In this document: positions 8,793 to 17,047 of the stretch, piece by piece
Numbering within the stretch: the stretch's first letter is position 1
Layout of the letters: each line of letters starts with the position of its first letter
From: Halobacteriovorax sp. GB3
Lineage (GTDB): Bacteria; Bdellovibrionota; Bacteriovoracia; Bacteriovoracales; Bacteriovoracaceae
DNA: 64,000 nt
Assembly: GCF_028649655.1 (NCBI RefSeq)
Contig: NZ_JAQSLN010000001.1
Location: 620,001-684,000 of the forward strand
Direction of reading: 5' to 3'
Position numbers and translations under genes: made by a program
Notes under the pieces: generated by a model
Seen by the model: only the letters and a program-made list of their open reading frames with translations
What the model was told of the DNA's origin: nothing
Database searches by the model: none

Positions 8793-9800
8793 AAACTGCT
8801 CCCCGTTGTAGGGAACATAGAATTTTGAATCATCTTTTAATGGATCATTTTTTATGGCCTCTAAGAGATCTTTCTTAGGTGCATCGTAGGGCTCTTTTGT
8901 CAGACGAAAAGTTCCAAAGTGGATGCCAATTGATGTTTTAGCATCAAGAAGATGATGGGTATCGAGTGCTTCTTTTGGGTTCATATGAGCGTAGCGCATA
9001 AACCAGCGCGGTTCATAGGCTCCAATGGGAAGAAGGGCGAGATCGGGAGAGCCTAGGCGGCTTTTAATCATATGAAAGTGCGGCCCAAAGCCTGTATCTC
9101 CTGCAAAGTAGATCTTCTTTGAACCCTCTATCCAGAAACTTCCCCAGAGCGTTTGATTTCGATCGCGTAGTCCTCGAGCGGACCAATGCTGAGAGGGCGT
9201 AAAACTGTATTTTATTTCTTCAATCTCAATGGACTCCCACCAATCGAGTGTTTTTACATTTTCAATACCATTTTCTTTGAGAAGAACATCGTTACCAAGA
9301 CCAATGAGAATGAGTGGTCTATCTCTTTTAGAGAGGTACTTAAGAGATTCAAGATCGAGATGGTCATAGTGATTATGACTAATGAGAATGACATCAATTT
9401 TTGGAAGGTCTTCTTTTTTCACTCCAGGTTCTGTAACTCGGGCAGGACCTGCAAAACTAAAAGGAGAGGCCCTATTAGACCAAATTGGGTCAGTGAGAAT
9501 ATTCTGATGATCAAGTTGAATTAAAAGTGTCGCATGATTAATGAAAGTCACTTTCGCTTGATGAGTCTTATCTGGGGCTACTGGTTTTACCTTATCAAAC
9601 TCCGTTGGCCACTTTGGCCATGGATCGTCAAAGTACTTCATTTTGACGAAACGCCAAAAACTCTTTTTACCTGGATCTTTTAGGTAGTTTTCAAAGGTCT
9701 TGCCATTAAAGTGGTCACTTTTAGGACCGCTGTAGGGGGTTGAACTTATCACCGTGCATGATGTCATCAGGAGAAATAGTATATATTTAAGTGAATTCAT
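8784..9800 (-). CDS. Metallo-beta-lactamase-fold lipoprotein (NAPE-PLD/UlaG-like)
   Basis: This protein is about 338 residues from the chosen start. Residues 1-15 form a lipoprotein signal with LMTSC; an in-frame ATG eight codons upstream at 9824 is possible but would put a less typical leader on it. The core has the metallo-hydrolase metal site HNHYDHLD, an AGDTGFG motif, GAYEPRWFM and a late IGIHFGTF histidine, the set seen in the NAPE-phospholipase-D-like branch (PF12706). A phosphodiesterase acting on lipids in the envelope is plausible but inferred. Confidence 0.82.
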   Translation of the reverse strand: MNSLKYILFLLMTSCTVISSTPYSGPKSDHFNGKTFENYLKDPGKKSFWRFVKMKYFDDPWPKWPTEFDKVKPVAPDKTHQAKVTFINHATLLIQLDHQNILTDPIWSNRASPFSFAGPARVTEPGVKKEDLPKIDVILISHNHYDHLDLESLKYLSKRDRPLILIGLGNDVLLKENGIENVKTLDWWESIEIEEIKYSFTPSQHWSARGLRDRNQTLWGSFWIEGSKKIYFAGDTGFGPHFHMIKSRLGSPDLALLPIGAYEPRWFMRYAHMNPKEALDTHHLLDAKTSIGIHFGTFRLTKEPYDAPKKDLLEAIKNDPLKDDSKFYVPYNGEQFLF

Positions 9801-9937
9801 AGGGAGATTATGCCGAAAGGTCATAATAATTTCTATAAAAAGATCTCTGTGATAAAATTATCTAAGATCACTTTCAACTTTGTGATTTTTTGATTATATT
9901 TATCAGGATTTCTAATTATTTTTTAAAGGATAGCGTT

Positions 9938-10057
9938 ATGGGTTTTGATGCATTTGTTGCTTTTTGTTTAGTTGGGATTTGGGCACTTCTTCCAATCTCT
10001 CTCGTTATTGCTGTAAAGACATTTGATGATGAAGCTATTGGTGGTCACGACCACTAA
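9938..10057 (+). CDS. Small single-helix membrane protein, 39 residues
   Basis: A 39-codon ORF starts at ATG 9938 with a well-spaced AAAGGA site. It encodes one transmembrane helix (about residues 5-25, FVAFCLVGIWALLPISLVIA) and a short polar tail ending GGHDH. The clean ribosome-binding site, independent unit and stem-loop right after the stop argue that it is real. No family recognised; the size and shape resemble accessory subunits of respiratory complexes, which is only a guess. Confidence 0.55.
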   Translation: MGFDAFVAFCLVGIWALLPISLVIAVKTFDDEAIGGHDH

Positions 10058-10064
10058 ATAATAT

Positions 10065-10090
10065 AAGCTCCTCTTCAATAGGAGGAGCTT
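10065..10090 (+). terminator. Stem-loop after the small membrane protein
   Basis: AAGCTCCTC and GAGGAGCTT form a perfect 9-bp stem around a 7-8 base loop, eight bases after the stop. No long T-run follows (AATCTCT), so it may stabilise the 3' end rather than terminate strongly. Confidence 0.6.
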
Positions 10091-10104
10091 AATCTCTCGT
10101 GGCC

Positions 10105-10740
10105 TTAAAGATATTCGTTAAGCCACTCTCTCAGGTCTTTCATTTCTATGGGGTCTATTTCGTGCTCCATTTCATAGGCATAAAAACTTACATCTAATCC
10201 TTGCTCTCTAATGAGATGCTGGGCTTCGCTTACTTCCGTATAGGGAATGACGGGATCAAATTCTCCGTGGGCCATAAAAAGGGGAGTCTTTTTCGCTTGA
10301 TCAGAAAGAGACTTATTGAGTTCGCTATAGAAGACGCGCGGACTAAGGGCCACGACACCACCGAGTTTATGGTTGTAATTAAAAAAAGTATGAAGCGCAA
10401 TACAGCCTCCCTGTGAGAAGCCACAAAGAAAAATATCATCATTTTGATAACCACTGGCCTTAAGTTCTTCAATTAGTTTAATGACCTTGTCACTTGACTC
10501 TTTTACTCCAATCATTGGATTTGCTGGAGGCAGATCATACCAAGAGCTACCAATTGGGTAGGGCCTAGGCGCATCAATAAGGACATAAGCAAGTCCTGTA
10601 ACATTGATTTCCCCAATAAAGGGAAGATAGCTTTCTTTGCAATCTCCAAGCCCGTGCATGACGATCATGACTTTGTGGTGAGGGCTTGGCACCTCGTGCT
10701 TCGCCTCGATAAAGAGAGAGTTAAATTGAGTTGTTTTCAT
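10105..10740 (-). CDS. Phospholipase/carboxylesterase-type alpha/beta hydrolase
   Basis: This 211-residue hydrolase has a full catalytic triad: S109 in GFSQGG, D162 in HGEFDPVIPY and H193 in MEHEID. The MHGLGD oxyanion strand near residue 29 and the overall length fit the carboxylesterase/acyl-protein thioesterase group (PF02230). Cytoplasmic, no signal peptide. Likely hydrolyses short-chain esters or thioesters. It is transcribed on its own and divergent from rplY. Confidence 0.88.
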   Translation of the reverse strand: MKTTQFNSLFIEAKHEVPSPHHKVMIVMHGLGDCKESYLPFIGEINVTGLAYVLIDAPRPYPIGSSWYDLPPANPMIGVKESSDKVIKLIEELKASGYQNDDIFLCGFSQGGCIALHTFFNYNHKLGGVVALSPRVFYSELNKSLSDQAKKTPLFMAHGEFDPVIPYTEVSEAQHLIREQGLDVSFYAYEMEHEIDPIEMKDLREWLNEYL

Positions 10741-10870
10741 ATACTTAACCTTTTAGTTGAGTAGTTTGGTTGCTCATTATTTTCATAAAAATACATTTAA
10801 TTATAAACATTTTTTCCCACCCTCCGAAATGATTAAATGAGATATTTGTCACAACACATAGGAGGACAAT

Positions 10871-11506
10871 GTGTACGAACTACTAAAAACTGAATGGAGA
10901 GATGATAAAGTTAAGGCACCTCTTACAAGAATGAGAAGAGACGGTTGGGTTCCAGGCGTTCTTTTTGGTAAAGGGTTTGAGTCGACAAGCTTTATGGTTA
11001 GAAAAAATGATCTAACAAAATTTCTTCACCACTCAGGTAAAGTTTTTGAAGTAGAAGTCAAAGGTTATGGAAAGCACCTAGTATCACTAGATAACGTTCA
11101 ATGGGATCACATGGGTGATTTTATTAAGCATATTTCTTTCCACAAAATCTCTGCAAACGAAAAAACAATCGTTAAGCTTCCAATTCACTTTGTAGGTGAG
11201 GCTGTTGGTATCAAAGAGGGTGGAGTAGTACAACAAGTTATGCAAGAAGTAGAAGTAAAAGGACTTCCAAAAGATATGCCAGAATTCCTAGAATTCGACA
11301 TCTCTTCACTTGGTTTCCACTCACACTTCACTCTACATGATGTAACTCTTCCAAAGGGACTAGAGTTCCACCACGATATGGAAGACACTCTTGTTTCTTG
11401 TCATCCTCCGAAGAAGGTTGTTGAGACAGTTGAAGAAACTGTTGCACAACCAGAACTGGTTGGAAAAGAAACTGTTGTTGAAGACGAAGTTAAAGAAGCA
11501 GCATAA
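10871..11506 (+). CDS. rplY: Ribosomal protein bL25, Ctc-type
   Basis: This 211-residue protein has the L25 5S-rRNA-binding domain (residues ~1-95; RRDGWVPGVLFGKG, LVSLDNVQWD) followed by the TL5/CTC beta domain (~95-190; KGLPKDMPEFLEFDISSL) and an acidic tail. It starts with GTG behind a strong AGGAGG. It sits in the large subunit beside 5S rRNA. Single-gene unit with its own terminator. Confidence 0.93.
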   Translation: MYELLKTEWRDDKVKAPLTRMRRDGWVPGVLFGKGFESTSFMVRKNDLTKFLHHSGKVFEVEVKGYGKHLVSLDNVQWDHMGDFIKHISFHKISANEKTIVKLPIHFVGEAVGIKEGGVVQQVMQEVEVKGLPKDMPEFLEFDISSLGFHSHFTLHDVTLPKGLEFHHDMEDTLVSCHPPKKVVETVEETVAQPELVGKETVVEDEVKEAA

Positions 11507-11511
11507 AAAAG

Positions 11512-11538
11512 AAAGGGCCCAGAAAATGGGCCCTTTTT
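11512..11538 (+). terminator. Intrinsic terminator after rplY
   Basis: GGGCCC ... GGGCCC stem extended by AAA/TTT, seven-base loop and T-run. It can also serve the convergent gene whose stop is at its edge. Confidence 0.85.
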
Positions 11539-12061
11539 AATTTGAAACTAATTTATCTAGTGTTTGTTTTGTCTTTTTAAAGAGTTCTTCCAAGTAACCA
11601 TCTTTATAGAGAATATAGTGGTTTGGTCCAGGAAGAATGGAATTCATTAAACTCATTTTTACAACTTTATGATCTTCAGTTTCGATCGTCTCATCATCGT
11701 GATCTCTATCGAGGCGACAATGTCCTAGTTCGTGATAAATCATCATTTCTCTAGAGGTCTCACCACGATCTTCCCACCAATCTTTTTCTATTATAATTTC
11801 TTTTGTTCCATCAGAGTAAGAGATGCAGACACCATCGTATCCATCATTTCCTGTATCTCCAAAATTGATAGGTATATCTCCGACACTAAAATCCGAGCCG
11901 TATCTCGCTTTGGCGTCGGTCTCAAACTTTGTGACGTACTTTGAAAAAGTAGAGTCCGAAGTTGTAAATTGGCGAGTCCCGTTTGAAGACTTGGCATGTT
12001 TTAAAGGCAATCCACAAGAGACAAGTAGTAGCGGTAATAAAATGATAGCAAATTTTCTCAT
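11537..12061 (-). CDS. Lipoprotein with zinc-peptidase-like HExxH motif
   Basis: From the ATG at 12061 (AAGGAG site, spaced 6) the protein has 174 residues; the open frame runs 14 codons further up without a good site. Residues 1-16 are a lipoprotein signal ending LLVSC. A YHELGHCRLDRDHDD segment gives HExxH with another histidine seven residues after the second one, fitting a zinc-dependent peptidase, and an IIIEKDWW strand lies before it. No close family is recognised. A periplasmic or outer-membrane location is likely. Confidence 0.7.
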   Translation of the reverse strand: MRKFAIILLPLLLVSCGLPLKHAKSSNGTRQFTTSDSTFSKYVTKFETDAKARYGSDFSVGDIPINFGDTGNDGYDGVCISYSDGTKEIIIEKDWWEDRGETSREMMIYHELGHCRLDRDHDDETIETEDHKVVKMSLMNSILPGPNHYILYKDGYLEELFKKTKQTLDKLVSN

Positions 12062-12231
12062 GGTCTTCTCCTTTGCCCTTAATAAAAGCAAAAGAGATGC
12101 CAATGAAATAACGTGAAAACGATGAGTTATTCCCTAAATAACTGTCTAAAAAATAGACTGTATAAAAACCTAACACATTGAAAGGTTTACTATAAAAAAT
12201 ATCGATTATAATAAATAAAAAGGAACTCATT

Positions 12232-12624
12232 ATGGGAAAAGATATCTTAAAAGACATTAATATTCTCGTCGTCGATGACGAGGAAGAGATTAAGGACATT
12301 CTGAGGCATGACTTTACTGAATTAGGTGCTAATGTTCATTTTGCTAACGATGGTAAAGATGCCCTAGATAAGATTTTCAATCAAAACTTCGATGTCATTC
12401 TTACAGATGTCGCTATGCCTGGCTATGATGGATTGCAACTGATTGAAGAGATGACATCGAGTAAACTGGCGATTCCCATTGTTGTGATGACTGGCTATTT
12501 GAAATACATTGATGAGCTTGAACACTTTGATCAAATCGTAAGAGTCATCCAAAAGCCTTTCAACGTGCAAGAGGTAGCCTCAATATTAAAGCATGCCGTT
12601 TTAGAAGAAGGAGATCTTACATAA
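12232..12624 (+). CDS. Stand-alone receiver-domain response regulator
   Basis: This 130-residue protein is only a REC domain. The acidic pair is at VVDDEEE (~14-16), the phosphoacceptor is D59 (VILTDVAMPG), and the switch residues are VVMTGY and the lysine of IQKPF. With no output domain it must act through protein contacts, as CheY- or Spo0F-type proteins do. No kinase is adjacent. The stop codon TAA overlaps the apparent ATA start of the next gene, suggesting an operon. Confidence 0.88.
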   Translation: MGKDILKDINILVVDDEEEIKDILRHDFTELGANVHFANDGKDALDKIFNQNFDVILTDVAMPGYDGLQLIEEMTSSKLAIPIVVMTGYLKYIDELEHFDQIVRVIQKPFNVQEVASILKHAVLEEGDLT

Positions 12625-13052
12625 AAACTCTAGATCAGTGGCTAAGTGAATACGGAGAGTCCCACCAAAATACGACAAATCGTCTCATTCATAAAATTTG
12701 TGTCCCGGCCATTACGTGGAGCTTGCTGGCGCTTCTTTGGAAGATTCCAAATTTTGGTATGCCTGAGCTTGCTAATTTTGCGAGCCTCTTTGTCTTGATT
12801 TGCTTTGCTTTTTATTTAACTCTTCGAAGCTTTAAAGTTATGGGTATATTTTTTATTCTCTTAGGCCCCATTTTTCTTTCCCTCTACTTATTAAGAGATT
12901 ATCCTTACTTGTGGCAGACGGCCTTGACCGTCTTTGTCATTGCTTGGATTGGACAATTTATAGGTCACAAAATAGAAGGAAAAAAGCCTTCCTTTTTTAA
13001 AGACCTGCAATTCTTACTTATTGGACCTTTGTGGATATTCATAGGTAAGTAA
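12621..13052 (+). CDS. DUF962/Mpo1-like membrane protein with apparent ATA start
   Basis: The frame encodes 143 residues from ATA at 12621. The first residues (KTLDQWLSEYGESHQN) align with the usual first residues of DUF962 proteins, where the initiator Met is immediately before them, and AAGGAG lies 7 bases before ATA. No ATG, GTG or TTG occurs in frame until TTG 12723, which would delete the conserved HQN...LIHKICVP block. Four hydrophobic helices follow, and a GHKIEGKKPSFFKD motif near residue 117-130 is the second DUF962 signature. Relatives of yeast Mpo1 are iron-dependent dioxygenases of fatty-acid metabolism; the conserved histidines are present. Translational coupling through ATAA is likely. 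Confidence 0.72.
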   Translation: MKTLDQWLSEYGESHQNTTNRLIHKICVPAITWSLLALLWKIPNFGMPELANFASLFVLICFAFYLTLRSFKVMGIFFILLGPIFLSLYLLRDYPYLWQTALTVFVIAWIGQFIGHKIEGKKPSFFKDLQFLLIGPLWIFIGK

Positions 13053-13072
13053 GCTCTCTTGGTAGGTGGATT

Positions 13073-13942
13073 ATTAACGTTTATGTAACAGCTCTTCTGG
13101 CTACCTTTAGCTTTGCGCTTGGCTCTCAGATTTTTACTTACTACGCTAGAAGTGTTTCATCTACATGGATGAATGCAGTTAAGGCGATGGTTGGACTCTT
13201 GTTCTTTGTCCTCTTTGTCTCGCTGTTTATCGGCTTTCAAAAAATTAGCCTCCCTTTCATTTTACTTTTTGCCCTTTCTGGAGCCCTCGGTTTAGGAATA
13301 GGGGATATCTTTCTCTTTAAGGCCTATAGTGAAATGGGTCCAGGAAGAACGATGATGCTCTTTGGATTTCAGCCCTTGATTCTTGGAGTTCTTAGTTATT
13401 TCTTTATTGGTCAGGCCATTGAACCTAAAAAGCTCATTGCTATTATTTTCTTTGTAGGATGTCTTTTTACGCTCTCTCTTGAAGCATTTCGAGCTGATGG
13501 TCACTGGCAGATCAAAGGAATTCTCATGGCCCTTTTATGGCTTGTGATGGATTCAACTGGTGTTGTTATCACGCGCTATAGTTTTGATCAAAATCCTGAT
13601 TTGCATGCGATGGAAGGAAATATTTATCGCTGTCTTGGTGCTGTATTTGTTTTCATCGTCATGATGAAATTGAAGCCCTATGGGCTTGTTTCAAATTTCA
13701 AAAAAATGAAATGGAAATCGCGCTCAATGGTTGTGTTTGGCTCTTTTTTAGGGACATTTGTTTCGCTGGCCCTTTATCTCGAAGCGATTAAGACTATTAA
13801 TCTTGCGAGCCTTGCGGGAATCAATGTTTCTGGAACTGTTTTTTCGGCGATCCTCGAATGTATCATTTTCAAGAAGAAGCCAACTCCCTATTTGGGAGTG
13901 GCCTTTATTTTCTTTCTCATTGGTGTGAAAATTCTCTTTTAG
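13073..13942 (+). CDS. EamA-family transporter with apparent ATT start
   Basis: Two EamA halves give ten helices. The first in-frame NTG codon is ATG 13169, but that start would cut off the first helix (VYVTALLATFSFALGSQIF). The frame is open back to a stop just after the DUF962 gene and contains only ATT codons at 13070 and 13073 in the right place, behind GGTAGGTGG. From 13073 the product is 289 residues, the normal length for the family. Drug/metabolite efflux or metabolite exchange is the family role; the substrate is unknown. It lies ~20 bp after the DUF962 gene and overlaps grxB by 4 bp tail to tail. Confidence 0.72.
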   Translation: MNVYVTALLATFSFALGSQIFTYYARSVSSTWMNAVKAMVGLLFFVLFVSLFIGFQKISLPFILLFALSGALGLGIGDIFLFKAYSEMGPGRTMMLFGFQPLILGVLSYFFIGQAIEPKKLIAIIFFVGCLFTLSLEAFRADGHWQIKGILMALLWLVMDSTGVVITRYSFDQNPDLHAMEGNIYRCLGAVFVFIVMMKLKPYGLVSNFKKMKWKSRSMVVFGSFLGTFVSLALYLEAIKTINLASLAGINVSGTVFSAILECIIFKKKPTPYLGVAFIFFLIGVKILF

Positions 13943-14583
13943 TCGCGCCAGAAATCTTCGTGGTAATCGAAGTTACAAAGTTGTTTTACTTTCTGTAAGT
14001 ACATATTGAGATCTTGTGGAAATTGAAATTCTGGAAATACATAAAGCCCCCAGAGATGGGAAGCAATCATGATGTCGACTACTGTAAACTTATCTCCACC
14101 AAAGTAAGGGTGAAGATTATTTTTTACCTTCATAAGTACTGGTACGAGTTGCTTTAGAAAGGCCTGTCTGTTTTGAACGAGCTTATTAAATGGCCCTCTT
14201 TTTTTGCTCTTCTTTTCTACAAAGTACTGTCTGGACTTTTCGTTGAACTCTGGAGTCCAAACCCAATAAGGCATACAGAGATTATGGACCGGGCCAGCAA
14301 TTTCATTTAAAAGCGCTTCAATTTCATCTTTGTGCTTATCGTAGAGACTGAAGTCGAGTTCATTTTTAGTATCAAATTTTTTAATGATATCTAAACTCTC
14401 ATTCATATTCGTCCCATCTTCAAGGCCCATGATCGGAAGCATTTTAACGCCTGTCAGATCAACAGGGGTCTTTTCATCATCGTAAGGAACAACGACAGAC
14501 TTGTATTCAGTTGATAGAAATCCGAGTGCCATGCGCACGCGAACACAAAAGGGACAATGGACATAGTGATATAGTGTATTCAT
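13939..14583 (-). CDS. grxB: Glutaredoxin 2
   Basis: From ATG 14583 the protein has 214 residues, matching GrxB. The redox motif is C10-P-F-C13 in HCPFC, followed by the GrxB-specific VRVRMALGFL helix, LPIMGLEDGT for the cis-proline loop, and a GST-like helical C-terminus. The longer open frame to 14955 is an artefact: it reads antisense through the next gene. There is no recognisable ribosome-binding site because the start codon follows directly on a GGGCCC arm of a hairpin. Confidence 0.9.
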   Translation of the reverse strand: MNTLYHYVHCPFCVRVRMALGFLSTEYKSVVVPYDDEKTPVDLTGVKMLPIMGLEDGTNMNESLDIIKKFDTKNELDFSLYDKHKDEIEALLNEIAGPVHNLCMPYWVWTPEFNEKSRQYFVEKKSKKRGPFNKLVQNRQAFLKQLVPVLMKVKNNLHPYFGGDKFTVVDIMIASHLWGLYVFPEFQFPQDLNMYLQKVKQLCNFDYHEDFWRD

Positions 14584-14614
14584 GGGCCCTATCATAGAAA
14601 AAAGGGCCCTTTTT
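14584..14614. promoter_or_regulatory. GGGCCC hairpin abutting the grxB start
   Basis: GGGCCC at 14584-14589 can pair with GGGCCC at 14604-14609 across a 14-base A-rich loop, and a T-run follows on the plus strand. On the minus strand the inner arm ends at the base before the grxB ATG. It looks like a terminator in form, but its position suggests an effect on grxB translation instead. Function inferred. Confidence 0.5.
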
Positions 14615-14704
14615 GGCCATATGTTTGCGATGCGTAATAAGTGACTTCTCATGTTCTCTAGGGCACAATTTAGGGGAACATCATTTTTATTTGGGAGAAC
14701 ACAC

Positions 14705-16615
14705 TTGTCATTGGAATTTATCTTCAAGGATCGAAGGTTTTGGCCACTTTTTTGGACGCAGTTCCTAGGGGCCATGAACGATAACTTTTTTAAAAACGCC
14801 CTAGTTATGCTGATTACATACAAAAGTATTTCTTTAATGGGGCTCTCATCTGCATCGGTTGTTGCTATGGCCGGTGGAGTTTTTATTTTTCCATTTTTTC
14901 TCTTTTCTGCAACAGCAGGACAGATTGCAGATCGATATGAGAAAGCAACGGTCATTCGGTATACAAAGATTTCTGAATTTCTGATTATGTTTGTCGCGGC
15001 CTTAGGCTTTTATTTTGACTCCTATCAAATGCTCATGTTTGTTCTCTTTTGTATGGGAGCACAGTCGGCCTTTTTTGGACCGCTAAAATATGGAATCTTG
15101 CCCAATCTTCTTAAAACAGAGGAACTCGTTACAGGTAATGCCTTCGTTGGTGGAGGTACATTTCTTGCCATTTTGATTGGGACAATTCTTGGTGGCCTTG
15201 CAACGACAATCGAAGGGGCGTCAGTTGTTATTGGAATTGGTATTCTTCTGGTTTCTTTTATTGGGATTTTAACTTCTAAAAAAGTTATCAACGTTAATAA
15301 TGCCGATGAATCGATTAAAGTTGATTACACTTTTATTAAACCAACAATTGATATTATTAAATTAACGGCAAAGAATAAGAAAGTATTCTACTCTGTTCTA
15401 GGTATTTCTTGGTTTTGGTTTCTTGGGGCCGCGATACTTTCTGTCCTTCCAGGTCTTGTTAAAGATTACTTCTACGGGGATCAAAGCGTTGGAACTCTCT
15501 TTCTAGCAACATTTACTATTGGGATGGGGCTTGGCTCTTTTTTCTGTAATAAGCTTTCCTTTAAAAGAGTTGAAGTGGGAATGGTTCCTCTGGCCGCTCT
15601 TTTTATGGGGATCTTTCTTTTTGATATGTATCTTGTAGGAAATAGCTGGCAAGGGGTCACTGATGAACTTCTCTCTATCTCTGCTTATTTAGAAGAAGAG
15701 AATTCTATTCGCGCCCTCATTGATCTTCTTCTCGTTTCGGCCTTTGGTGGAATGTTTATTATTCCTCAATTTGCTTATATTCAGCATGAAACTCCTGAAA
15801 ATGAAGTTTCAAGAATCATCGCTGGAAATAATATTTGGAATACTATTTTCATGGTCGTAGCTGCAGTGCTCATTATGGTTATGGACTCTATGGGAATGAC
15901 GATTCCAAAGATTCTTGGAATCTTTGCTTTTGTTAATATCATTTTCTCTTTCATCATTTACTACTTTGTTTACTCCGAAGAAGCTCTTCGTTTCTTGGGA
16001 TGGATCATTGCTAAGCTCATGTATAAAGTTGAAGTGAAGGGGCGTGAGAATATGCCACAAGATGGACCTTATGTGATTGCAAGTAATCATGTGAGTTTTG
16101 TTGATTGGATTCTCGTTATGTCTGTGTGTCCACGACCTGTTCGATTTGTTATTGATCACACATATTACAATGCTCCTATGGGACCTTTTTGGTTTGATCA
16201 GGCTAGACTGATCCCAATTGCAACAAGAAGGGAGAGTCCTGAGGTTTTAGCAACGGCATATGAAGAGATGTCTAAGGCCTTAGATGAGAATCATATTTTA
16301 GGAATTTTTCCTGAGGGATATCTTACTCGTAATGGAAAAATGAGGGCCTTTCAACCAGGACTTACAAAAATTATAAAAAGAAATCCTGTACCGGTTATTC
16401 CCTTGGCCATTGATGGACTTTGGGGAAGCTTCTTTTCTCATTCAGGGAAGGGACCACTCAAGGGATTGCCTTCAATTTTTAAAAGAAGAAAAGTGAAGTT
16501 AACGATTGGTGAGCCAATGCTCCCTGAACAATTGGATATGAAAATCTTAGAAACAAAGATTCATGCTCATCTAGAAATTAATCACGAAGGACTTGAAGAA
16601 TTCGTATCGGAGTAA
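14705..16615 (+). CDS. LplT-like MFS transporter fused to PlsC acyltransferase
   Basis: This 636-residue fusion has an N-terminal 12-helix MFS part (~1-425; FLGAMNDNFFKNALV is the LplT lysophospholipid-flippase signature) and a C-terminal acyltransferase (~440-625) with H462xxxxD467 (SNHVSFVD) and FPEGYLTRNG. Family knowledge: LplT and Aas import lysophospholipids and re-acylate them; many relatives carry a third acyl-ACP synthetase domain, which is absent here and not encoded next door. The TTG at 14705 with GGGAGA six bases upstream is the best start, although the frame opens at 14651. Inner membrane. It starts a five-gene tandem run with the following small genes. Confidence 0.85.
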   Translation: MSLEFIFKDRRFWPLFWTQFLGAMNDNFFKNALVMLITYKSISLMGLSSASVVAMAGGVFIFPFFLFSATAGQIADRYEKATVIRYTKISEFLIMFVAALGFYFDSYQMLMFVLFCMGAQSAFFGPLKYGILPNLLKTEELVTGNAFVGGGTFLAILIGTILGGLATTIEGASVVIGIGILLVSFIGILTSKKVINVNNADESIKVDYTFIKPTIDIIKLTAKNKKVFYSVLGISWFWFLGAAILSVLPGLVKDYFYGDQSVGTLFLATFTIGMGLGSFFCNKLSFKRVEVGMVPLAALFMGIFLFDMYLVGNSWQGVTDELLSISAYLEEENSIRALIDLLLVSAFGGMFIIPQFAYIQHETPENEVSRIIAGNNIWNTIFMVVAAVLIMVMDSMGMTIPKILGIFAFVNIIFSFIIYYFVYSEEALRFLGWIIAKLMYKVEVKGRENMPQDGPYVIASNHVSFVDWILVMSVCPRPVRFVIDHTYYNAPMGPFWFDQARLIPIATRRESPEVLATAYEEMSKALDENHILGIFPEGYLTRNGKMRAFQPGLTKIIKRNPVPVIPLAIDGLWGSFFSHSGKGPLKGLPSIFKRRKVKLTIGEPMLPEQLDMKILETKIHAHLEINHEGLEEFVSE

Positions 16616-16618
16616 TCT

Positions 16619-17047
16619 ATGGAATTTATGAAAGATGGTGATAACTACGCAATCCGCATCGACAAAGACGAAAATGTTTTTGAAAAGCTTACGGAGTTCG
16701 CCTTAAAAGAAGGGCTCAACAGTGGTCATATTAGTGGTATTGGCGCCTTAACGAACGTAGAGCTAGGATTTTATCACTTAGATAAAAAAGAGTACGAAAG
16801 AAAGGTCTTTGATAAAGAATATGAGCTTTTAAGTTTAGAGGGGAATTTAACTCACTTAGATGGTAAGCCATTCTTTCATCTTCACGCCTGCCTTGGTGAT
16901 GAGAATTTTAATGCTTTTGGTGGTCACGTTTTTAATGCAGATGTTGCCGTAACATTAGAGCTTAACTTTCGCATGTTTGATGAGTTGATTGAGAGAAAGA
17001 TGAATGCTTGTATCGGTCTTAATCATATGGAAATGAGAAGAGTATGA
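16619..17047 (+). CDS. PPC/DUF296-domain protein
   Basis: This 142-residue protein is a single PPC domain (PF03479): GHISGIGALTNVELGFY at ~38-54, HLHACLGDENFNAFGGHVF at ~88-106 and a VTLEL strand. The domain is found in plant AT-hook proteins and as stand-alone bacterial trimers that bind metal through the two histidines. Its bacterial role is unclear. It starts 3 bp after the acyltransferase stop and overlaps the next gene by 4 bp, so it is in the same operon. Confidence 0.88.
   Translation: MEFMKDGDNYAIRIDKDENVFEKLTEFALKEGLNSGHISGIGALTNVELGFYHLDKKEYERKVFDKEYELLSLEGNLTHLDGKPFFHLHACLGDENFNAFGGHVFNADVAVTLELNFRMFDELIERKMNACIGLNHMEMRRV

Noticed and set aside
13939-14955. A 338-codon frame covering grxB with a long N-terminal extension
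   Set aside because: The extra 124 codons read antisense through the start of the MFS-PlsC gene; the GrxB family starts at the ATG at 14583.
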